A stretch of DNA of 33,233 nt from an uncultured Pelagibacteraceae bacterium (GTDB lineage: Bacteria > Pseudomonadota > Alphaproteobacteria > Pelagibacterales > Pelagibacteraceae), in the NCBI GenBank assembly GCA_902531885.1, contig CACAFZ010000010.1, forward strand, positions 1 to 33,233, given 5' to 3'. The position numbers and the translations under genes are program-made. Below the pieces are notes generated by a model that saw only the letters and a list, made by a program, of their open reading frames with translations, searched no databases and had not been told where the DNA came from. Each line of letters opens with the position of its first letter. Within the stretch, counting starts at the first letter, position 1. Below are positions 15,911 to 24,348 of this stretch, piece by piece.

Positions 15911-17866
15911 ATGAATAAAAAATTATGGGAGGCTTCAAAAACAACAAAGAATAAATCTAATTTATTTAGATATGAAACTTTTTTATCTCGAAATTATAAT
16001 TACAAAGTTTCACAAAAATATCAAAAATTATTAGATTGGAGCATAACTAATCCAAGTAGTTTTTGGAGTTCAGTATGGGATTTTACAAAAATTAAAGGTA
16101 AAAAAAATTATAAATTTAAATATACAAAAAATTTAATTAACTGTAAATTTTTACAAGGTTCAAAGTTAAATTTTGCAGAAAATCTATTATCAAAAAAAAA
16201 CAATACAAAAGCAATTACATTTATAAGTGAAAATGGTTTCAGAGAAACAAGAACATGGACTCAATTAAATAATAATACAAGTAAAATAATTGAATTTTTT
16301 AAAAAAGAAAAAATAAATAAAAATGATAGAATAGCTGCTTACCTTGCTAATACAATCGAGACAGTTGAGAGTTTTCTTGCAGCAGCCAGCATCGGTGCAA
16401 TTTGGTCATCTTGTTCTCCTGATTTTGGAACAAATGGAGTTATTGAAAGATTTAGTCAAATAAAACCGAAACTATTAATTATTGCGGATAGATATTATTA
16501 CAATGGTAAAGAAATAAATGTTTTGAAAAGACTTCCAGATATTTTAAACAAAATAAAATCTATAAAAAAAGTGGTAATAGTTAATTATCCAGGAAAACCT
16601 CAGATTAAAACTAAAACTTTTAAAAAGGTAAAAATTTTTTATTTAAAAGACATTAAAAAAATAAAACCAAAAAAAATTGTATTTAAAAAATTTGATTTTG
16701 ATCATGAACTTGTAATTTTATATTCAAGTGGAACTACAGGTAAACCAAAATGCATATGTCATCGTTCTGGAGGTGTGTTATTACAGCATCTTAAAGAGCA
16801 CCAATTACATTGTGAAATAAATCCGAATGATAATATTTTTTATTTTACAACATGTGGATGGATGATGTGGAACTGGTTAGTAAGTTCATTGTCTTCAAAA
16901 GCTTCAATTGTACTTTTTGATGGTTTCCCGATGTACAAAAAAAATGATCTTTTGTTAAAAATTGCAGAAAAAGAAAATATTACACTTTTTGGAGTTAGCG
17001 CGAAATATATTGACTCATTAAGAAAATTAAATTTATCGCCAAAATCTAAATATAAATTCGAAAAACTTAAAACAATTTGTTCAACTGGTTCACCACTTTC
17101 AGAAGATAATTTTACCTATATTTATAAAAAAATAAAAAAAAATGTTCATTTAGCATCAATATCAGGAGGCACAGATATAGTATCTTGTTTTGTACTAGGT
17201 AATATTTATAGCCCAGTAATCTCTGGCCAGATACAAAATAACGGATTAGGCATGAATGCAGATGTTTTTAATGAAAGAGGAAAATCAATAATAAATAAAA
17301 AAGGAGAACTTGTTTGTAAATCTGCATTTCCATCTATGCCAAAAAAGTTTTGGAATGATAAAAATAATTTTAAATATAGAAAAGCATATTTTAGTAGATT
17401 TAAAGGAATTTGGCATCATGGAGACTATGCTGAAAGAAAAAACTCAAATGGATATATTATCCATGGAAGATCTGATGCCACATTAAACCCAGGAGGGGTG
17501 AGACTTGGTACTTCAGAGATTTATTCTGTTGTTGAAAAGTTTAAAGAAATAAAAGAGTCTATTGTTGTCGGTCAATCATGGAATGATGATATTAGAATAG
17601 TATTGTTTGTTGTTATTAATAAAAAATGTAAGTTTGATGAAAACTTAATCAATAAGATTAAAAAAAAGATCAGACTTGAAGCATCGCCTAGGCATATTCC
17701 TTCAAAGATAATAAAAGTTAGCGATATACCTAGAACTAAAAATGGAAAGATTGTAGAATTAGCCGTGAAAAATATAATTGAAGGAAATAAAATAAAAAAT
17801 ATTCAAGCATTAGCAAATCCAGAGGTTTTACGAGAATATAAAAATTTAGAAGAATTAAAAATATAA
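15911..17866 (+). CDS. Acetoacetyl-CoA synthetase (acetoacetate-CoA ligase)
   Basis: Activates acetoacetate with ATP and CoA to acetoacetyl-CoA in the cytoplasm. The 651-residue length and N-terminal segment (LWEASK at the start, then WSSVWDF around 51-57) fit the acetoacetate-specific branch of acyl-CoA synthetases rather than acetyl-CoA synthetase. The P-loop is YSSGTTGKPK (271-280), followed by TTCGWMMWNWLVSSL (about 314-328), a hallmark of this branch. The C-terminal NGK with the adenylation lysine is at 611-613. Its stop is immediately followed by the ATG of the aminotransferase, so the two are cotranscribed. A thiolase that could split the product to acetyl-CoA is encoded further along on the same strand. 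No Shine-Dalgarno is visible. Confidence 0.9.
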   Translation: MNKKLWEASKTTKNKSNLFRYETFLSRNYNYKVSQKYQKLLDWSITNPSSFWSSVWDFTKIKGKKNYKFKYTKNLINCKFLQGSKLNFAENLLSKKNNTKAITFISENGFRETRTWTQLNNNTSKIIEFFKKEKINKNDRIAAYLANTIETVESFLAAASIGAIWSSCSPDFGTNGVIERFSQIKPKLLIIADRYYYNGKEINVLKRLPDILNKIKSIKKVVIVNYPGKPQIKTKTFKKVKIFYLKDIKKIKPKKIVFKKFDFDHELVILYSSGTTGKPKCICHRSGGVLLQHLKEHQLHCEINPNDNIFYFTTCGWMMWNWLVSSLSSKASIVLFDGFPMYKKNDLLLKIAEKENITLFGVSAKYIDSLRKLNLSPKSKYKFEKLKTICSTGSPLSEDNFTYIYKKIKKNVHLASISGGTDIVSCFVLGNIYSPVISGQIQNNGLGMNADVFNERGKSIINKKGELVCKSAFPSMPKKFWNDKNNFKYRKAYFSRFKGIWHHGDYAERKNSNGYIIHGRSDATLNPGGVRLGTSEIYSVVEKFKEIKESIVVGQSWNDDIRIVLFVVINKKCKFDENLINKIKKKIRLEASPRHIPSKIIKVSDIPRTKNGKIVELAVKNIIEGNKIKNIQALANPEVLREYKNLEELKI

Positions 17867-19093
17867 ATGATCAAGGATATTGTAAAAAATTTAGAAGTAT
17901 CTTCAACTTTAAGAATAAATGAATTATCAAAAGAACTTGAATCTAAAGGAAAAAAAGTTTTTAAATTTGGATTTGGTCAATCACCTTTTAAAATTCCAGA
18001 AGATGTTATTGATGAATTAAAAAATAATGCATTTAAAAATAAATATTTGCCAATGCAAGGTTTGCCTGAACTCAGAGAAGCTGTAGCAAATTATATATCA
18101 AATAAAAAAAACTATAATTATAAAGCCGAAAATATTTTAGTTGGCCCTGGCACAAAAGAGCTAATGTTTTTATTACAAATGCTCTTTGACGGCGAAGTTA
18201 TACTTCCAACTCCTAGCTGGGTATCCTATGAACCTCAAGCAATTTTAGGAAGAAATAAAGTTCATTGGATAGAAACTCGTAGAGAAAATAATTGGTTTCC
18301 AACATCAAACGATATAGAAAAAATTATTTTGAAAAATGAGAAAAAAAATTATTTATTGCTTTTGAATTCTCCAAACAATCCTTCAGGACAAATTTGTGAA
18401 AATTTAGATGAAATAAGTAAAATTATAAAAAAATATAATATTCTAGTCTTATCAGATGAAATTTACTCAGAACTATATTTTACCAAAAACTATAAATCAA
18501 TTTCAAATTACTGTCCTGAAAACACAATCATAAGTACTGGACTTAGTAAATGGTGTGGCGCCGGAGGCTGGAGACTAGGATATTTTATAATTCCAAATGA
18601 ATTAACAAGATTAAAAAATTCATTAAAAGTTCTTGCTAGCGAAACTTTTTCATCTGTAAGCGCACCAATTCAATACGCAGCAATCGCAGCTCATCAAAAT
18701 GATCATACAAATTATATTAATAAATCTAGAAAAATCCTAAAGCTGGTTGGAGAGTATGTTTACAATAATCTAAAATCTAATAAAATTTTGATTAATAAAC
18801 CACAAGGTGGATTTTACTTAATGCCAGAATTTTTAGATATGAAATATAAAAGCTCTCAAGAAATGTGCTCCAGCTTATTAACTGATACAGGTGTTGTGTT
18901 GTTACCAGGCTCAGATTTTGGGTTTTCAAAAGATAAACTTATAACAAGATTAAGTTTTACGGATTTTGATGGAAAAGAATTTATGGATAATTTGCCTGAA
19001 AAACAGAATTTAGATAATAGTTTAGTGGATAAATTTGCGCCCAAAATAGTTGAAGGAACGAAAAGATTAAAAGCCTGGGTTGAATCAAAATAA
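17867..19093 (+). CDS. PLP-dependent aminotransferase, class I/II
   Basis: A fold I aminotransferase of the aspartate aminotransferase family, 408 residues. The PLP lysine is K228 in GLSKWCGAGGWRLGY (225-239), the cofactor contacts are N171 in NSPNNPSG (167-174) and D197/Y200 in SDEIY, and the substrate-carboxylate arginine lies near the C terminus in ITRLSF. The start codon directly follows the stop of the acetoacetyl-CoA synthetase gene with no space, so translation is likely coupled. The exact amino donor and acceptor cannot be told; aspartate, alanine, aromatic and unusual amino acids are all possible in this family. Adjacency to an acetoacetate-activating enzyme could point to amino-acid catabolism, which is inference only. 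Confidence 0.88.
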   Translation: MIKDIVKNLEVSSTLRINELSKELESKGKKVFKFGFGQSPFKIPEDVIDELKNNAFKNKYLPMQGLPELREAVANYISNKKNYNYKAENILVGPGTKELMFLLQMLFDGEVILPTPSWVSYEPQAILGRNKVHWIETRRENNWFPTSNDIEKIILKNEKKNYLLLLNSPNNPSGQICENLDEISKIIKKYNILVLSDEIYSELYFTKNYKSISNYCPENTIISTGLSKWCGAGGWRLGYFIIPNELTRLKNSLKVLASETFSSVSAPIQYAAIAAHQNDHTNYINKSRKILKLVGEYVYNNLKSNKILINKPQGGFYLMPEFLDMKYKSSQEMCSSLLTDTGVVLLPGSDFGFSKDKLITRLSFTDFDGKEFMDNLPEKQNLDNSLVDKFAPKIVEGTKRLKAWVESK

Positions 19094-19151
19094 TTTTTTT
19101 ATGGACTCATCCGTAAAGTTTTGATTAGAATTGTTCTAAATTAATATTAGT

Positions 19152-19158
19152 GGGGGGA
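19152..19158 (+). promoter_or_regulatory. G-rich ribosome binding site of the TAXI binding protein
   Basis: Six consecutive G followed by A lie three to eight bases before the ATG at 19161. Most genes in this window have no recognisable Shine-Dalgarno, so this purine block supports both the start choice and high expression of the binding protein. The spacing is short, and pairing with the anti-Shine-Dalgarno CCUCC would need a G-U wobble. Confidence 0.65.
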
Positions 19159-19160
19159 AT

Positions 19161-20165
19161 ATGAAAAAAATAATAACTTCCTTATCGAGTGCTCTTTTGA
19201 TTTTTGTAGCTTCGTTGTCGTTTACAACTGTTGCAAAATCTGCAGAGTTTTTCACGATAGGAACTGGCGGTCCAACTGGAGTTTATTTCCAAACTGGAAA
19301 CGCTATTTGTAAAATGTTGCATAAATCAGCAATAGCGAAAGAACATGGAAGAAAAAAAGGTATAGATAAAGCTTACAGATGTACAGCTCCATCAACTGGT
19401 GGATCAAATTACAATATTGGTCAAATCAAAGATGGCGAGTTTCAATTCGGTGTAGCTCAGTCTGACTGGCAATTTCATGCTGTTAATGGTTCAAGCAAAT
19501 GGGAAGGAAAAAAGTTTGGTAATTTAAGAGCTGTTTTTTCAGTTCACAACGAACCTTTCCAAATTTGGGCGAGAAAAAAAGCCAAAGTAAAAGACTTTAA
19601 AGGTCTTAAAGGTAAAACAGTAAACATAGGTAATCCAGGTTCAGGTCAAAGAGGAACCATGGAAGTACTTATGTCAGCAATGGGAGTTGATAATAGTTAC
19701 TTCAAAGGAGTAACTGAGTTAACTTCTTCTGAACAAGTAAAAGCGCTATGTGACGGTAAAATTGACGCTTATGGATATTCAGTAGGATTTCCAAATGGCG
19801 CTATGGAACAAGCAGCTACTTGTGCAGCAAAAGCATTGCCAATTAATCTTACGGGTTCAGCAGTTCAAGGTTTAATAGATGGTGCACCTTATTATGCAGC
19901 AGCTACAATACCTGCAGGAACTTATACAGGACAAAAGAAAGATGTTACTACTTTTGGTGTAAAAGCTACTGTTGTGACTAGCGCTGATGTTTCTGAGGAA
20001 CTGGTTTATTTAGTTACAAAAGCTGTTTTTGAAAATTTTGATGATTTCAGAAAACAACATCCTGCATTCGGACCATTAGAAAAGAAAAACATGATAGCTG
20101 ATGGTTTATCAGCTCCATTACATCCAGGAGCTATTAAATACTATAAAGAAGCTGGATTAATGTAA
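19161..20165 (+). CDS. TAXI-family TRAP transporter substrate-binding protein
   Basis: A periplasmic solute-binding protein for a tripartite ATP-independent (TRAP) importer. Residues 1-28 are a signal peptide with probable cleavage after AKSA. The mature protein opens with FFTIGTGGPTGVYFQTGNAIC, typical of the TAXI (TRAP-associated extracytoplasmic immunogenic) group, and has CTAPSTGGSNYNI (about 74-86) and GNPGSGQRGTMEVL (about 157-170). The length of 334 residues is normal. A strong ribosome site precedes it and a strong terminator follows it before the permease gene. Few TAXI proteins have known ligands (glutamate and other dicarboxylates in studied cases); the substrate here is unknown. 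Codon use is less extreme than in neighbours, which fits high expression. Confidence 0.95.
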   Translation: MKKIITSLSSALLIFVASLSFTTVAKSAEFFTIGTGGPTGVYFQTGNAICKMLHKSAIAKEHGRKKGIDKAYRCTAPSTGGSNYNIGQIKDGEFQFGVAQSDWQFHAVNGSSKWEGKKFGNLRAVFSVHNEPFQIWARKKAKVKDFKGLKGKTVNIGNPGSGQRGTMEVLMSAMGVDNSYFKGVTELTSSEQVKALCDGKIDAYGYSVGFPNGAMEQAATCAAKALPINLTGSAVQGLIDGAPYYAAATIPAGTYTGQKKDVTTFGVKATVVTSADVSEELVYLVTKAVFENFDDFRKQHPAFGPLEKKNMIADGLSAPLHPGAIKYYKEAGLM

Positions 20166-20190
20166 TTATAATACTTAATTAAATTTAAAA

Positions 20191-20220
20191 GGCCCAATAT
20201 ATTTATTGGGCCTTTTTTTT
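20191..20220 (+). terminator. Terminator between TAXI binding protein and permease
   Basis: A perfect 9-base stem GGCCCAATA (20191-20199) / TATTGGGCC (20204-20212) with loop TATT is followed by eight T. AAAA before the stem extends pairing and gives a minus-strand T-run as well, so it could work both ways. It lies 25 bases after the binding-protein stop and 20 bases before the permease start, so most transcripts would end before the permease. Confidence 0.92.
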
Positions 20221-20239
20221 ATAGTAAAGTATTTAATAA

Positions 20240-22579
20240 ATGAATCAAAACGTTGATACAAAAATTGAAAGTAAAATTAGTGAAGATTTATCTCCAACTA
20301 GAAATCTTTCAGGGATTCATTTAAAAATTGTTGCAGGAATAGCAATTATTTGGTCCTTGTTTCAACTTTGGTACGCATCTCCATTTCCTTTTTGGTTTAA
20401 TATTGGAATGTTTAAAGGCTTACCAGCTAGAGCAATTCATTTAGGATTTGCTTTATTACTAGCTTTTTTGATTTTTCCTTTTTCTAGATCAAAAAAAATT
20501 TCAATAATTGATATTTTAATTAGTATAATTGCAACTTTTTGTTGTTTATATATTTATTTTTTTTACGATCAATTAGTAGATAGAGGAGGTATTCTTCTTA
20601 AAATTACACTAGGCAAATATATTATACCAGTTGAACTAATTATTGGGGCAACTGGAATTTTAATTTTACTTGAAGCAACAAGAAGGGTAATTGGAATACC
20701 ATTAGTAATTATAGCAGTATGTTTTTTATTATTTTCATATTTTGGAAAATATGCGCCTGAAATAATTTCACACGGAGGACTTTCCCTAAAGAGACTTGTT
20801 GGTTTTCAATGGTTTGACCAAGAAGCTATTTTTGGAATTCCAATTGGTGTTTCAGTAGATTTTATATTTTTGTTTGTTTTATTTGGTGCCCTTTTAGAAA
20901 CTGCTGGAGGTGGACAATATTTTTTAAATTTAGCTTTTGCAATGGTTGGAAAAATGAGAGGAGGTCCAGCTAAAGCAGCCATTTTAGGATCAGGAATGAC
21001 TGGCATGATATCCGGTTCTTCGGTTGCAAACACAGTCACTACTGGAACTTTTACAATTCCCATTATGAAAAAAACTGGATTTTCAAAAGAAAAAGCTGGA
21101 GCGATAGAAGTATCTTCATCTGTTAATGGGCAAATAATGCCACCGGTTATGGGAGCTGCAGCTTTTGTTATGGCAAGTTTTATTGGAGTTACATATTTTG
21201 AAGTTGTTAAGCATGCTTTTTTACCTGCAATAATATCTTATATTGCGTTGTTTTATATTTCTCATCTTGAAGCCTTAAAATTAAATCTTAAAGGAATGGA
21301 AGAAAAAGATGTGCCAATATTAAAAAAAACCTTTCTTGCTGGTTTACACTTTTTAATTCCAATATTTGTATTAATTTATTTATTAGTTTTTCTAAGACTG
21401 ACAGCTTCTTATTCTATATTTTATGCAACAATTTCATTAATTTTAGTTAATTTAATAAATAAACTAATAAAAAAACCAAATTTGAAAGATGGATTTATAA
21501 CTTGGTTTAATCAAACAGTAGTTGGTTTTGAAAAAGGCGCTATAAATATGGTTGCAGTTGGTATTGCTATTGCAACTGCAGGAGTAATCGTTGGAGCAGT
21601 TGGTTCTACAGGACTAAGTACAAATTTAATTATAGTAATAGAGTCAGTTGCAAGAGATAACGTAATAATTTTAATATTACTGACTATGGTTTTATGCCTA
21701 TTGCTTGGCATGGGATTGCCAACAACAGCAAACTATGTAGTTGTAGCATCATTAATGTCCATGGTTTTAGTAGATGTAGGTAATGCTTCAGGCTTCATAT
21801 TTCCATTAATAGCCGTTCATTTGTTTGTATTTTATTTTGGATTAATGGCAGATGTAACTCCACCTGTAGGTTTAGCATCCTATGCGGCAGCAGGTATTTC
21901 TGGAGGAGATCCTCTTAAAACAGGAGTACAAGCATTTTGGTATAGCTTAAGAACGGGAATTCTTCCGATTGTTTTTTTATTCAATCATGAATTGCTTTTA
22001 ATTGGGATTGAAAATATTTGGCATGGTTTGTTAGTGATTGTCACTTCATTAATTGGAATATTAGTATTTACTGCTGCCACTCAAAGATGGTTATTTAATA
22101 GACTTAAATGGTATGAAATTATAGTTTTTTTATTTATTTCAATATCTTTTTTGTCACCAGAATTTGTATTAAATAAATTTTATCCAAAATACGACTATAA
22201 AGATTTAAATACTATCCATTCAATAAACCTAGATAAAAATAAAGAAGTTCATTTAAAAGTTACTCGCCCAAGTGAATATGGTGAACGATATAAACTGTTT
22301 GTAATTAATAAAAATTCTTTTGAAAAAAATTTTAAATTAGAAGAGTACGGAATTAATTTAACTAAAAATAATAATAAGATTGTAGTTGATACTTTAAAAT
22401 GGAATGGATTAGCAAAAAAAAATGGTATGGAAACAGGAGATATTATTAGTGAATTTAAAATTGAAAACTTAAGTAGACCCAACAAGTCAATTATTTATCC
22501 AATTGCTCTAATTTTACTTTTAATATTTGGATACTTAAACTTCAAAAGAAAAACAATTAACCACCAAAACCAGACTTAG
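20240..22579 (+). CDS. TRAP transporter permease, fused small and large subunits
   Basis: A 779-residue inner-membrane permease in which the small (DctQ-like, about 25-165) and large (DctM-like, about 175-640) subunits are fused, as is usual for TAXI systems. The large part has GGGQYFLNLAFAMVG and GSGMTGMISGSSVANTVTTG (about 250-275) and the repeat partner GMGLPTTANY (about 493-502). After the last of the transporter helices comes an extracytoplasmic domain (about 645-748) and a final helix, resembling the DUF3394 tail found in some TAXI permeases. It works with the binding protein just upstream and uses an ion gradient. No Shine-Dalgarno is seen. Its end overlaps the convergent thioesterase gene by 23 bases. 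Confidence 0.93.
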   Translation: MNQNVDTKIESKISEDLSPTRNLSGIHLKIVAGIAIIWSLFQLWYASPFPFWFNIGMFKGLPARAIHLGFALLLAFLIFPFSRSKKISIIDILISIIATFCCLYIYFFYDQLVDRGGILLKITLGKYIIPVELIIGATGILILLEATRRVIGIPLVIIAVCFLLFSYFGKYAPEIISHGGLSLKRLVGFQWFDQEAIFGIPIGVSVDFIFLFVLFGALLETAGGGQYFLNLAFAMVGKMRGGPAKAAILGSGMTGMISGSSVANTVTTGTFTIPIMKKTGFSKEKAGAIEVSSSVNGQIMPPVMGAAAFVMASFIGVTYFEVVKHAFLPAIISYIALFYISHLEALKLNLKGMEEKDVPILKKTFLAGLHFLIPIFVLIYLLVFLRLTASYSIFYATISLILVNLINKLIKKPNLKDGFITWFNQTVVGFEKGAINMVAVGIAIATAGVIVGAVGSTGLSTNLIIVIESVARDNVIILILLTMVLCLLLGMGLPTTANYVVVASLMSMVLVDVGNASGFIFPLIAVHLFVFYFGLMADVTPPVGLASYAAAGISGGDPLKTGVQAFWYSLRTGILPIVFLFNHELLLIGIENIWHGLLVIVTSLIGILVFTAATQRWLFNRLKWYEIIVFLFISISFLSPEFVLNKFYPKYDYKDLNTIHSINLDKNKEVHLKVTRPSEYGERYKLFVINKNSFEKNFKLEEYGINLTKNNNKIVVDTLKWNGLAKKNGMETGDIISEFKIENLSRPNKSIIYPIALILLLIFGYLNFKRKTINHQNQT

Positions 22580-22985
22580 GAATTGGATTGGTATTTAGTA
22601 CTTTCCAAACTCCAGATGCAGATGCAATAATTTTTCCATTAGATTGTAGATGACAAATTAGAAATACTAACGTCTTAGTTTTTTTTTGAATTTTTGCAAA
22701 ACCTATAATTTCATCGTTTAATTTAGTTGGTGCTATAAATTTTATATCTAATGATATAGTTACACAGGGAATATTATCAGCAACTCTGTGGGCAGCTGTT
22801 CCTGCTCCAGCATCAATTATAGAAGCAATATATCCACCATGGGTAATTCCAGAGGCATTTAAATGAATTTCTTTAACAGTTGTTTTAAACTCATATTCAG
22901 TTTTTGAAATTTCTTTAAATAGAAGCCCACCATTATGTTTTATGAAACCTGGTTTGAGACTTAATTGTTCAAAATTTTCTGGCAT
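22557..22985 (-). CDS. PaaI-family hotdog thioesterase
   Basis: A 142-residue single-hotdog protein expected to hydrolyse acyl- or aryl-CoA thioesters in the cytoplasm. The family core is seen as LNASGITHGGYIASIIDAGAG (42-62, with HGG at 49-51 and the catalytic acidic residue D58) followed by SLDIKFIAPTKLNDEIIGFA (about 83-102). Length is normal. The gene lies on the minus strand downstream of tRNA-Arg and a possible 27-residue membrane peptide, and its end overlaps the TRAP permease gene by 23 bases tail to tail. The substrate is unknown; the acyl-CoA genes nearby make short acyl-CoA salvage plausible. Confidence 0.88.
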   Translation of the reverse strand: MPENFEQLSLKPGFIKHNGGLLFKEISKTEYEFKTTVKEIHLNASGITHGGYIASIIDAGAGTAAHRVADNIPCVTISLDIKFIAPTKLNDEIIGFAKIQKKTKTLVFLICHLQSNGKIIASASGVWKVLNTNPIPKSGFGG

Positions 22986-22990
22986 ATATT

Positions 22991-23074
22991 TTATACTAGC
23001 AAAGTAATTATAATTAATACTACAATTACTATTGCAAAGAAATAAAACACTGATTTTTGTAAAGATATTTTCAT
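22991..23074 (-). CDS. Possible 27-residue single-helix membrane protein
   Basis: A short open frame between tRNA-Arg and the thioesterase gene. It encodes 27 residues: a polar start (MKISLQKS) then an uninterrupted hydrophobic stretch of about 19 residues rich in Ile, Val, Phe and Leu that fits one membrane helix. It starts 14 bases after the tRNA 3' end and stops 5 bases before the thioesterase ATG, filling the gap exactly, which argues for a real cistron. Against it: no Shine-Dalgarno, and AT-rich DNA easily yields hydrophobic frames by chance. No function or family is recognised. Confidence 0.4.
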   Translation of the reverse strand: MKISLQKSVFYFFAIVIVVLIIITLLV

Positions 23075-23088
23075 AACAATTCTATATT

Positions 23089-23165
23089 TGGCGCGCCTGC
23101 TAGGAGTTGAACCCAGAACCTCCTGGTCCGTAGCCAAGCGCTCTATCCAATTGAGCTACAGGCGC
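23089..23165 (-). tRNA. tRNA-Arg (anticodon ACG)
   Basis: A complete 77-base tRNA on the minus strand. Acceptor GCGCCTG pairs with CAGGCGC, the discriminator is G and CCA is encoded. The anticodon stem CTTGG/CCAGG (one G-G mismatch-free reading with the G-C pairs intact) holds loop CTACGGA with anticodon ACG, normally converted to ICG to read CGU, CGC and CGA. The T arm GTTCAACTC and D arm GCTCAATTGGATAGAGC are standard. It is divergent from the thiolase gene, whose ATG lies 64 bases away. Confidence 0.96.
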
Positions 23166-23229
23166 AACATTGTCTTATATTATTACATCTTTTAATGTAT
23201 TATACCATATTAGCAATTATTGTATTTAT

Positions 23230-24342
23230 ATGGGAAAAAATTCTAAAGATATAGTTTTCACATCAGTTTTGAGGACAGCAATAGGAAAGTTTAACGGCTC
23301 TTTAAAAGAATTTCATGCGCATGAACTTGGAAAATTAGTAATTAAAAAAATTTTAGAGCAATCAAAAGTGAAAGCTAATGACATAGATGAAGTTATTATG
23401 GGTCAAGTTTTAACTGGTGGAACAGGACAAAATCCGGCAAGACAAGCCGCTATAGGAGCAGGAATACCAGAAAGCAAAACCGGTTTTGTGATCAATCAAG
23501 TTTGTGGCTCAGGTTTAAGATCTATAGTTGCCGGATATCAATCAATTTTATCAGGCGATGCTAAAATTATTATCTCAGGAGGACAGGAAAGCATGAGCAA
23601 TTCAAAAGAAGAACTAATGCTAAAGGATGGTTTAATTGATGCATATAATAATTATCATATGGGTATAACGGCAGAAAATGTTGCTGAAAAATGGAATATA
23701 TCAAGAAAAGATCAAGATGCTTTTGCAGTATCTTCTCAATCAAAAGCACAAGATGCAATAAAAAATAAAAAATTTGTAGATGAAATAATCGAAAGTACAT
23801 TGCTAGAGGATGAACACCCAAGAAAAGATATCACTCTAGAAGGACTATCAAAACTTAAAACAGCATTTAAAAAAGATGGAACAGTTACGCCTGGAAATTC
23901 ATCTGGAATAAACGATGGTGCTGCAGCAGTATTGTTAATGGAACGTGAAGAAGCTGAAAAAAGAGGTTTGACTCCATTAGCAAAAATAATATCTTGGGCC
24001 ACTTGTGGTGTAGATCCTGCATTAATGGGATCAGGTCCAATTCCAGCATCAAAAAAAGCATTAGATAAAGCAGGATGGAGCGTGAAGGATTTAGATTTAG
24101 TAGAATCCAATGAAGCTTTTGCTGCACAAAGTATTGCCGTAGTCAAAGAACTAAAAATTCCTAAAGAAATAGTAAATGTTAATGGAGGTGCAATTGCACT
24201 TGGTCATCCCATAGGTGCATCTGGTTCCAGGATAATAGTTACATTAATACATGAAATGAATAAAAGAAATTCAAAAAAAGGTTTAGCTACTTTATGCATT
24301 GGAGGAGGAATGGGAATCTCTATGTGCGTTGAAAGAAATTAA
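23230..24342 (+). CDS. Acetyl-CoA C-acetyltransferase (thiolase)
   Basis: Catalyses reversible condensation of two acetyl-CoA to acetoacetyl-CoA, or the reverse thiolysis. All catalytic parts are intact: nucleophile C92 (NQVCGSG), N294-E295-A (SNEAF), H326 (GHPIGASGS) and C356 (CIGGGMG). I place the start at ATG 23230, since MGKNSKDIVFTSVLRTAIG aligns with normal thiolase N termini; an upstream TTG at 23170 would add 20 unrelated residues. The 370-residue product is about 20 shorter than usual PhaA/AtoB enzymes because segments of the loop domain are missing (around residues 124-131 and 187-200). Six bases separate it from the lipoyl-E1 gene, so it heads the acetyl-CoA operon. Confidence 0.93.
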   Translation: MGKNSKDIVFTSVLRTAIGKFNGSLKEFHAHELGKLVIKKILEQSKVKANDIDEVIMGQVLTGGTGQNPARQAAIGAGIPESKTGFVINQVCGSGLRSIVAGYQSILSGDAKIIISGGQESMSNSKEELMLKDGLIDAYNNYHMGITAENVAEKWNISRKDQDAFAVSSQSKAQDAIKNKKFVDEIIESTLLEDEHPRKDITLEGLSKLKTAFKKDGTVTPGNSSGINDGAAAVLLMEREEAEKRGLTPLAKIISWATCGVDPALMGSGPIPASKKALDKAGWSVKDLDLVESNEAFAAQSIAVVKELKIPKEIVNVNGGAIALGHPIGASGSRIIVTLIHEMNKRNSKKGLATLCIGGGMGISMCVERN

Positions 24343-24348
24343 TTTTTT

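Noticed and set aside
23170..23229. Upstream TTG start adding 20 residues to the thiolase
   Set aside because: The added residues do not resemble a thiolase N terminus, the start would lie 5 bases from the tRNA-Arg gene, and MGKNSKDIVFTS at 23230 fits the family.
23570..24146. Long minus-strand open frames opposite the thiolase
   Set aside because: Hydrophobic, low-complexity translations without family features, lying fully inside a well-conserved gene; they are shadows of codon bias.
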